From contig JAJNBK010000238.1 in assembly GCA_021155845.1 (NCBI GenBank), positions 1 through 5,568 on the forward strand: DNA of 5,568 nucleotides. The letters are read 5' to 3'. Positions 1 to 4,828 of the stretch are shown here, piece by piece. The stretch comes from Nitrososphaeraceae archaeon. Its GTDB lineage: Archaea > Thermoproteota > Nitrososphaeria > Nitrososphaerales > Nitrososphaeraceae. The position numbers and the translations under genes are program-made. The stretch's first letter is position 1; each line of letters starts with the position of its first letter. The notes below the pieces were generated by a model that did no database searches, was not told the origin of the DNA, and was given only the letters and a program-made list of their open reading frames with translations.

Positions 1-1
1 A

Positions 2-97
2 GATATCTCTTTATTCAATTGGTTTACCGGAATTATATTTTATAGTGTAATTAATCTTATTGTGGATATTAATAAACAGTACTTTAAAGTAAAATAA
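2..97 (+). CDS. Possible C-terminal end of a membrane protein (partial, cut by window edge)
   Basis: One forward frame is open from the window edge to a TAA at 95-97, giving 31 residues. They begin DISLFNWFTG, continue with a hydrophobic stretch and end in a basic tail (QYFKVK). This looks like a last transmembrane segment followed by a cytoplasmic tail. The family cannot be named. The other two forward frames also run 14-15 codons from the edge before stopping, and an open stretch this short can arise by chance in AT-rich DNA. The call is therefore weak and needs the upstream sequence. Confidence 0.25.
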   Translation, partial: DISLFNWFTGIIFYSVINLIVDINKQYFKVK

Positions 98-407
98 ACT
101 ATATTCTGCTACTCTAAAATTGGGGAACATGTATACCCTGCATATTCAGTTTCTGATGCTATTTAATATTTCTCCTGCTTACGTTTTTCCAGTCTTGTAT
201 GATTGTATAAATGATGTACTACATCTTTCATTACAAGTGAAGCTATGCTAAGTGAACGCGTATCTAAAAGAATATTTAGGAACTTTGAAATTGTAGAAAG
301 CAAGAACCAATTTTGAACTTGCTGCATAAGTGGCATAGGGAATATCTTATAGGTCTTGGCGGATAGCCATATATCATGTCAAATGTTAAGTAAGGAGAAA
401 TGATAGC
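98..407. other. Intergenic leader region upstream of the Lrp-receiver unit
   Basis: No gene is supported here. A 23-codon forward frame (245-316) has no ribosome binding site or recognisable motif and is not called. A TATA-like stretch, TTATAGG near 348-353, lies where a transcript start around 375 would be expected. It would give a leader of about 33 nt carrying the Shine-Dalgarno at 392-398. A weak hairpin, AGCAAG (299-304) with CTTGCT (318-323), has a 13-nt loop. No further structure was recognised. Confidence 0.4.
392..398 (+). promoter_or_regulatory. Shine-Dalgarno site for the Lrp/AsnC-type gene
   Basis: AAGGAGA lies 9 nt before the GTG at 408. It decides the start, because the first in-frame ATG comes much later, inside the C-terminal domain. 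Most other genes in this window show no Shine-Dalgarno, so this unit appears to have a genuine 5' leader. Confidence 0.7.
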
Positions 408-941
408 GTGAGGAATAAATTTTCTCACGGGACTACTAAGAAGAGAATAGGTGAACGCAGCACTGGAAAGAGGAGTTTAAAAGTCGACCAAAAGGATGTC
501 AGAATTGTTGGACTTTTAGTAGCAGGATATGACAATAAACAAATCTCCGCTGAACTTCAAATCCCGCTAAGCACGGTTCAGAGAAGGACAAGGCAAATAT
601 TGGAGAAGGGACTGGTGCAGCATTCCTTCAAGCCAAATTACAAGCAACTAGGATTGAAGAAAGGAATGATTCATGTTTATTTGGCAGATGGGAATATGAA
701 ATCTACTGCAGAAAAGATATCTAAAATGGCTGGGATTACATCCGTATCAATTCATATTGGTAATTCAGATGTTGTAGCAGATTTTATGTATAAGGAAAGT
801 GAACAACTAGTAGACATACTATCCTCAATTAAGAAATTAGAAGGTGTAAACAGATCAGTATGGTCGGAAGAAGTATTTGTTCTTCCTGTTAATAATGAAA
901 ATGCAACTTCAGCATATGGAAAACTGATTGGAGGTGCCTAG
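408..941 (+). CDS. Lrp/AsnC-type transcriptional regulator (HTH plus RAM-like domain)
   Basis: This is a 177-residue DNA-binding regulator. Residues 1-25 form a strongly basic, probably disordered extension. Residues about 27-70 are an AsnC-type winged helix-turn-helix: VDQKDVRIVGLLVAG, then NKQISAELQIPLSTVQRR, with the probable recognition helix at 54-65. Residues about 86-160 (GMIHVYLADG ... VWSEEVFVLP) have the beta-alpha-beta spacing of an Lrp RAM ligand-binding/oligomerisation domain. Members of this family usually bind DNA as dimers or octamers and respond to amino acids or other small effectors; no effector can be inferred here. The GTG start follows a good Shine-Dalgarno. The stop TAG shares its G with the GTG of the next gene, a receiver protein, so the two are almost certainly co-transcribed and translationally coupled. 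This suggests the receiver modulates the regulator. The family call is firm at the HTH and moderate for the RAM domain. Confidence 0.82.
   Translation: MRNKFSHGTTKKRIGERSTGKRSLKVDQKDVRIVGLLVAGYDNKQISAELQIPLSTVQRRTRQILEKGLVQHSFKPNYKQLGLKKGMIHVYLADGNMKSTAEKISKMAGITSVSIHIGNSDVVADFMYKESEQLVDILSSIKKLEGVNRSVWSEEVFVLPVNNENATSAYGKLIGGA
930..936 (+). promoter_or_regulatory. Shine-Dalgarno site for the downstream receiver gene
   Basis: GGAGGTG lies inside the last codons of the upstream regulator gene, about six bases before the GTG at 941. It supports that overlapping GTG as the true start and points to coupled translation of the two proteins. Confidence 0.7.
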
Positions 942-1408
942 TGTCATCTAGAAACAAGAAAAATTATTATCAAGACGATGATAGCAAAAGCAATTGCAGC
1001 AACAACAACATCAATAATGAGAAATACAACTCTAAAATCATGGTGTTAGATGATGACTTTGATATTGCTACAATAGTCAAAATGGCTCTGCAAAGAAATG
1101 GCTTTAAGAATGTATCTGTATTTACAGAGTCTTCATTGGCAATAAAAGAATTTAGAGAAAGCCACAACAATTACTCTCTTGTTATATCAGATATCAGAAT
1201 GCCTGGTATGGACGGATTTGAGTTGGCAAACTATATCAATGAAATAAAACCAGGAATAAAAGTGATTTTAATGACTGCATTTGATGTCAATAATAATTTA
1301 TTGACTGAGAATATAAAGACTACTGCTAACAATAATAATATAATCCAAATTATCCAAAAACCTATATCTCCCAAGAAACTTGCAAAAACAGTTTTTTCGT
1401 TACATTAG
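941..1408 (+). CDS. Stand-alone response regulator receiver (CheY-like) protein
   Basis: This 155-residue cytoplasmic protein consists of an Asn/Asp/Ser-rich N-terminal linker (1-30) and one complete receiver domain (about 31-155). All the phosphorylation residues are visible: acidic pocket D37/D38/D39 in VLDDDFD, phospho-accepting D84 in SDIRMPGMDGFEL, switch T112 in LMTAF, and K140 in the QKPIS motif. It should accept phosphate from a histidine kinase, but no kinase is in the window. There is no output domain. The gene overlaps the preceding Lrp/AsnC-type regulator by one base and has its own Shine-Dalgarno. The reasonable inference is a split response regulator in which DNA binding is supplied in trans by the upstream protein. 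A short Asn run (130-133) interrupts the region just before the last strand. The receiver call is secure; the partnership is inferred. Confidence 0.9.
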   Translation: MSSRNKKNYYQDDDSKSNCSNNNINNEKYNSKIMVLDDDFDIATIVKMALQRNGFKNVSVFTESSLAIKEFRESHNNYSLVISDIRMPGMDGFELANYINEIKPGIKVILMTAFDVNNNLLTENIKTTANNNNIIQIIQKPISPKKLAKTVFSLH

Positions 1409-1552
1409 ATTACTAGAATAAGATACTATGTATCTGCATTAATATAGATGAAGACTCGAAATATTCTTTGTATTTACCAAAACCTATGTCAATAAACAAC
1501 CTGCTCAAATTATAAAATCATATATATAAAAAATATTTCTTGCAATAAGTTA

Positions 1553-1568
1553 TCCCCAAGATCGGGGA
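1553..1568 (+). other. GC-rich hairpin upstream of the MEDS gene
   Basis: TCCCC (1553-1557) pairs with GGGGA (1564-1568) around the loop AAGATC, in otherwise very AT-rich DNA. Outer bases AAGT (1547-1550) and ACTT (1568-1571) offer an alternative extension with a bulge. No T-run follows directly, so it is not a convincing terminator. It lies about 60 nt before the GTG of the MEDS gene and just upstream of a TATA-like stretch, so it could be the end of the upstream transcript or a protein-binding site. Confidence 0.3.
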
Positions 1569-1584
1569 CTTACAAAGATAGCCA

Positions 1585-1596
1585 AATATTAATAAA
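1585..1596 (+). promoter_or_regulatory. Candidate TATA box of the MEDS gene
   Basis: AATATTAATAAA lies about 33-44 nt before the GTG at 1629. A start site some 26 nt downstream of the box would fall near 1617-1620, giving a leader of only about 10 nt. That fits the lack of a Shine-Dalgarno before this gene. AT-rich background makes such matches common, so confidence is modest. Confidence 0.35.
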
Positions 1597-1628
1597 GGAT
1601 ATGATCCATTTGATTCTGATTTCAAGCC

Positions 1629-2231
1629 GTGAAGTCAAGCCTTTCCTATATTACCCCCTCAGAAGCTGCTCAAGAATTACACCAATCGAAATTTGGAGCC
1701 CATTTTCTTGTGATATACCAAGATTTGTTTGCATTCAGAGAAATGTATTCTTACTATGTTAAAGTCGCTCTCAATAATAATGAAATTGTTTTGATCCTCC
1801 CCTTTTATGAAACGACAGATAATGTGAAACGTATACTATCAGAAGGTTCTGCCTGTATTGATGTAAAAAAACATGAAAAAGAACAGTCTCTTTTAATCAT
1901 GGATTCACTGAAAGCGTATAGTCTGAAAGGTGGTTTGATTCCATTTGTAAATCAAACAGTAAAATTCGCCAAGACTTCAGGAAAGAATGGTGTTACAGTA
2001 TTGGCTGACATGGGATCATTCTTTTATAATCAAAAAAGTGATGGCTGTATGCACTATGAAATGACATTGCCAACACAATATGAAGGTATGAATCTGAAGG
2101 GATTTTGCATATATCACAAAAAGGACTATGAGAGAAGGTTTTCAGAGAATGATAGACGGAAGCTTTCTAATCATCATGGCAAATCCCTGATAGGAATTAG
2201 TTGTCATCAATACATAAAATCTAACTTCTAA
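1629..2231 (+). CDS. Stand-alone MEDS-domain (DcmR-type sensory) protein
   Basis: This 200-residue protein is made almost entirely of one MEDS domain, a sensory module first defined in methanogens and the methylotroph regulator DcmR. It is often joined to histidine kinases or HTH domains. The N-terminal half (about 22-95) shows the usual GAHFLVIYQD opening, a helix (FREMYSYYVKVAL) and the strand NNEIVLILPFY. The C-terminal part (about 125-185) has the characteristic DMGSFFY, then HYEMTLP, then GFCIYHKKDYERRF and a closing NHHGKSLIG. No kinase, HTH or membrane segment is present, so it is a sensor without its own output and probably works with another protein. The GTG start is the first possible one, since three in-frame TGA codons lie between 1602 and 1619. 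There is no Shine-Dalgarno. Neighbouring receivers suggest a two-component context, but no direct link is visible. Confidence 0.75.
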   Translation: MKSSLSYITPSEAAQELHQSKFGAHFLVIYQDLFAFREMYSYYVKVALNNNEIVLILPFYETTDNVKRILSEGSACIDVKKHEKEQSLLIMDSLKAYSLKGGLIPFVNQTVKFAKTSGKNGVTVLADMGSFFYNQKSDGCMHYEMTLPTQYEGMNLKGFCIYHKKDYERRFSENDRRKLSNHHGKSLIGISCHQYIKSNF

Positions 2232-2239
2232 TAGAATAA

Positions 2240-2339
2240 GACTCACTCACTCACTCTGTAATACTGTATTGTATTTCTTCAAAATCCTGACTCACTCACT
2301 CACTCTGTAATACTGTATTGTATTTCTTCAAAATCCTGA
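2240..2339. repeat. Perfect tandem duplication of a 49-bp unit, with nested ACTC microsatellite
   Basis: Two identical 49-bp copies lie head to tail at 2240-2288 and 2289-2337, and the match continues for two more bases. Each copy opens with four ACTC tetranucleotides. Each also contains the odd palindrome AATAC-T-GTATT (2260-2270 and 2309-2319), followed by a T-rich stretch. The repeat begins nine bases after the stop of the MEDS gene, between convergent genes. Complete identity points to a recent duplication. The T-rich ends could act as tandem transcription terminators for the MEDS gene. Confidence 0.92.
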
Positions 2340-2421
2340 GAATGGCTTATCCCCTACTTCTCCGTATTTGAATAGGCAACTGGCCTACTTAATGGCAGTA
2401 ATTTAGTAAGTTGTGTATACT

Positions 2422-2438
2422 AAAGGTCGGAAACCTTT
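2422..2438 (+). terminator. Candidate terminator hairpin between convergent genes
   Basis: AAAGGT (2422-2427) and ACCTTT (2433-2438) form a 6-bp stem with the loop CGGAA. It is followed on the plus strand by a pyrimidine-rich stretch, CTTCTAATTTT. It lies between the converging MEDS and degenerate-receiver genes and could end the MEDS transcript. Archaeal termination relies mainly on T-rich tracts, so the stem may be incidental. Confidence 0.3.
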
Positions 2439-2475
2439 CTTCTAATTTTGAAGAGGAATTTTGAACCATCTTTTA

Positions 2476-2970
2476 CTAACAGTTTAGCTTTGCTTTTACT
2501 ATTTTTACTAATTGATTACTAGGTATTGGTTTTTTGATAAAACAATCAACCTTTAGATTAGGAAATAATTCTTGAAATTGATTATGATAATCTTCAAATG
2601 CCGTAATGAAACATACTTTAACCCTTTTATCTTTATCTCTTATCTTTTGAAAATAAGTCCCTGTTTTGTAATTAGATAAAGCCAGCACCGGATCATTGAA
2701 TACATCCACACTAAATCCAGATCGTTCTAGCACAAGCCTGAATAATGTTGCCAGATCTGGCTCATCATCTACTAAAAGAATTCTGTTTTCTTGGACGGAT
2801 AAGGAATTAGAATAATTATCTTTTTGAATTGTTCTTATTGGGGTATTGTTATTCTTATTAGTAATATCAGAATTAAAACTAAAGAAGGGACGCTTCATTC
2901 CTTGGTCAAAAGGAATTATTGGTTCATTTCTAACCAAAAGATCAAATTCTTCTAGGAGGCTTTTTGACAT
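2476..2970 (-). CDS. Degenerate response regulator receiver lacking the phospho-acceptor segment
   Basis: This 164-residue protein has a 60-residue N-terminal extension of unknown nature, Asn/Ser-rich towards its end (NKNNNTP), followed by a receiver-like domain (61-164). The first half is canonical: RILLVDDEPDLATLF with acidic pocket D68/D69, then GFSVDVFNDPVLALSNYK. The end is canonical too: VCFITAF with T123, and the FIKKPIP lysine at 147. The segment in between, normally strand 3 with the phosphorylated Asp and the following MPxMNGFEL loop, is missing. The protein goes directly from NYKTGTY (ends 106) to FQKIRDKDK. From first acidic residue to switch Thr is 55 residues here, against 75 in the intact receiver at 941-1408. 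The frame stays open, so this is an in-frame loss of about 18-19 residues, and normal phosphotransfer should be impossible. It may be a pseudo-receiver or a decaying gene. ATG start; no Shine-Dalgarno; a TATA-like stretch at 3000-3010 suggests a leader of about 9 nt. Confidence 0.85.
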   Translation of the reverse strand: MSKSLLEEFDLLVRNEPIIPFDQGMKRPFFSFNSDITNKNNNTPIRTIQKDNYSNSLSVQENRILLVDDEPDLATLFRLVLERSGFSVDVFNDPVLALSNYKTGTYFQKIRDKDKRVKVCFITAFEDYHNQFQELFPNLKVDCFIKKPIPSNQLVKIVKAKLNC

Positions 2971-3325
2971 GTCTGCGTTATCTACGTATGTATTAACCAG
3001 TAATATTAAGTAAATGGATTATACTGAAATAATTTCAATATTTTATTCGAAGAATAAATATCTCTCGGAACAAATAGGCATCATAGCGAAAGTTTACATA
3101 GAGTAAGGCAAGCTGTATTCCTGTTATTACTATCTGTACTTGTAGTAATAGTATCTTTACAATAAAAATAATTTATGTTATTAATTAATTCCTTTTCAGT
3201 CAGCTTCTATATCCATTACAAGTAGCGGATGCCCTGTCTGTTTACACTCCCATGTAAAGCAGTTGAACATAGAAGTTGGATGTAGAATGTCAGCGTTTAA
3301 TAGCCTATGAAATAAAAATATACAA
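2971..3325. other. Intergenic region between corA and the degenerate receiver gene
   Basis: This 355-bp stretch separates two minus-strand genes. No gene is confidently supported. A 30-codon plus-strand frame (3014-3106) and a 24-codon minus-strand frame (3196-3270, beginning MFNCFTWECK, with two cysteines) can be read, but neither has a Shine-Dalgarno or a recognised domain. The right part holds a nested inverted repeat, listed separately. The bases just after the corA stop on the minus strand are T-rich (near 3311-3325) and could terminate that transcript. The TATA-like sequence at 3000-3010 is the likely promoter of the receiver gene. Confidence 0.4.
3205..3287. other. Nested inverted repeat, candidate structured RNA or binding element
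   Basis: TTCTATATCCA (3205-3215) pairs with TGGATGTAGAA (3277-3287) over 11 positions, including one U-G pair if read as plus-strand RNA. Inside it, TTTACA (3241-3246) pairs perfectly with TGTAAA (3253-3258) around the loop CTCCCA. The inner stem extends by three more pairs (3238-3240 with 3260-3262) past a single bulged G. The pairing is better for a plus-strand transcript, where the wobble is U-G rather than A-C. No known RNA family was recognised. A 24-codon minus-strand frame overlaps it and is the competing explanation. Confidence 0.35.
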
Positions 3326-4396
3326 TTATCTTTCTTTTTTGAGTTTGCGTCTATTATGTTGTTTAATGATTAGAACTCCTTTTCCCTTACTCAATTCTTT
3401 ATTAATTAAAAGTTCATCATCATCACTATCCTTTTTCACGAGTATCCATTGTTTTTTCTTAAAGAAAATAAACAGAATTGCAACTACTATAATCATAGAA
3501 AGTACGACTATTAGAAAACCTAACGGCAGACTATTAATATTATTTAGATCTAAACCATTCATTCCGTAAACACCAGAAATAAATGTCAATGGCAATACTA
3601 TAGCTGAGAAAATGGCTAGAATTCTCATTGTATCATTCATTTGTAATGATATATTGGCCATATAGAGATCCCTTGTTGAATTTATTGTATCTCGATATGA
3701 CTCTACAAGTTGTATTAGTTGAGTGATGTTATCATAAGCCATTTCAATGTATTTGACTTCGACTTCTTTTTTTGACTGCTCTTTTTCCATATGTATCAAA
3801 AAATTCAGGATGTCTCTAATATGCCAGAAATGCCTTCTTAAAACTATTATTTGTCTGGATAGTGTATCAAGATACGCAAGCATTTTTTTTGTCGGCCTGT
3901 ATAAAGTTCTTTGTTCAAAGTTAGTTATGGTTAATTCTATTGCTGTCAGAAGCTGTTCATATCTATCTACAATCTCAGATATCATACTATAATATAATGC
4001 ATCGATTGGGGCTCCCATGACTTTCTTATTTTTTTCTTCAAAGAGTCTATGCACATTACTCATTAGATCTACATCTGATGAGTGTATGGTTATGAGCCAG
4101 CCTTTGCCAAGAAATAGGTAAACACCGTCAGTGATAAGAGTGCGAAGATCCTTGTATTTTATACCGAGGATTATGGTGTAGGTATGATCCTCTAATATGC
4201 GAACCTGAGGTTTCTTGGATTTATTGAGAGTTGTTTCTACTGCTTTTGCGTCCAATGAAAATAATTCCTGCATTCTTCTAATTTCATCTCTGGTAGGATC
4301 GACAAGATCGACCCATATGCTATATCCTTGTTTGATATCCTCCATGGAGCCCTTTTCTTTTATCTCTTGTTCGTTGTAGGCAATAGTCGTTTGCAT
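3326..4396 (-). CDS. corA: CorA-family magnesium/divalent cation transporter
   Basis: This 356-residue inner-membrane channel protein would form a pentamer for Mg2+ (possibly Co2+/Ni2+) uptake. Residues 1-255 are the cytoplasmic domain, including the opening WVDLVDPTRDEI, the strand-rich LITIHSSDVD region and the long stalk helix rich in charged residues (about 165-255). TM1 spans about 258-276 and ends in the family signature YGMNG (277-281), the selectivity-filter GMN motif. TM2 spans about 291-312 and is followed by the basic FFKKKQW stop. A further 40 residues follow TM2, with an acidic patch (DSDDDE) and a very basic end; most CorA proteins stop soon after TM2. The size is otherwise normal for the family. 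ATG start without Shine-Dalgarno; a TATA box 41-50 nt upstream fits a short leader. It is transcribed alone, diverging from the Spy-like gene. The symbol is by family; specificity is not proven. Confidence 0.92.
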   Translation of the reverse strand: MQTTIAYNEQEIKEKGSMEDIKQGYSIWVDLVDPTRDEIRRMQELFSLDAKAVETTLNKSKKPQVRILEDHTYTIILGIKYKDLRTLITDGVYLFLGKGWLITIHSSDVDLMSNVHRLFEEKNKKVMGAPIDALYYSMISEIVDRYEQLLTAIELTITNFEQRTLYRPTKKMLAYLDTLSRQIIVLRRHFWHIRDILNFLIHMEKEQSKKEVEVKYIEMAYDNITQLIQLVESYRDTINSTRDLYMANISLQMNDTMRILAIFSAIVLPLTFISGVYGMNGLDLNNINSLPLGFLIVVLSMIIVVAILFIFFKKKQWILVKKDSDDDELLINKELSKGKGVLIIKQHNRRKLKKER

Positions 4397-4436
4397 TATT
4401 ATTCTTGTATGCTATAACAAGATACTAATTACTTAG

Positions 4437-4446
4437 AATTATAAAG
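4437..4446 (-). promoter_or_regulatory. Candidate TATA box of corA
   Basis: On the minus strand this reads CTTTATAATT, a good archaeal TATA match. A transcript start about 26 nt downstream would fall near 4415, giving a leader of roughly 19 nt before the ATG at 4396. The absence of a Shine-Dalgarno is consistent with a short leader. Confidence 0.45.
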
Positions 4447-4459
4447 GTGGATTCATTTC

Positions 4460-4475
4460 ATACAATTAATTGTAT
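4460..4475. promoter_or_regulatory. Perfect 16-bp palindrome upstream of corA, candidate operator
   Basis: ATACAATTAATTGTAT is identical to its reverse complement over all 16 bases. It lies 13 bp upstream of the candidate corA TATA box, in the position expected for an activator site or a distal operator for a dimeric regulator. The regulator is unknown. An AT-rich palindrome of this length is unlikely but not impossible by chance. Confidence 0.4.
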
Positions 4476-4828
4476 TTCCTATTTAAGAATAAGTTTGTTC
4501 TATTCGTATTACTCATCTTGTTTAGTTATACGTTGGTCCATTCCTAGACAATTTCCATTGATATTATTAATCAGGACATTGTGTGGAATACTTTTTTTTT
4601 ACTACTAATTACATTTTCATCCTAGTTGAAATAAAACTAATTGAAACATGTTGAAAATTCAATGAATCGACTACAGCTGTAAAGAGAGCCGCAGGAAGAT
4701 TTTAAATTAAACCTCTTTAGTGTTCGTGTCTAAACTGCTTGAAAAGTTGACTACTTGAAATCTTCGGTGGTCACCTGAATATTTTAGAGGGTTATACAGA
4801 CATACTAGAGAAAAGCGCCGTAGCTACA

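Noticed and set aside
970..1170. Minus-strand open frame of 66 codons inside the intact receiver gene
   Set aside because: It is the antisense of the Asn-rich linker and receiver start; the plus-strand protein has clear receiver motifs, while this one is Leu/Ser-rich with no recognisable domain.
3014..3106. Small plus-strand frame of 30 codons (starts MDYTEIISIF)
   Set aside because: It has no Shine-Dalgarno and no recognised domain, and a frame this length is expected by chance in AT-rich DNA; a TATA-like TATGTATTA near 2987-2995 is the only support.
3276..3569. Plus-strand open frame of 97 codons over the corA 3' end
   Set aside because: It is antisense to the CorA tail and GMN region and shows no domain; the minus-strand protein is unmistakable.
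3747..3992. Plus-strand open frame of 81 codons inside corA
   Set aside because: It is antisense to the CorA stalk helix and is Cys/Ser-rich with no motif or start signal.
4061..4085. CTGATGA stretch resembling a C box of a C/D-box RNA
   Set aside because: It lies inside the corA coding region, and no matching D box or second C'/D' pair at the right spacing was seen.
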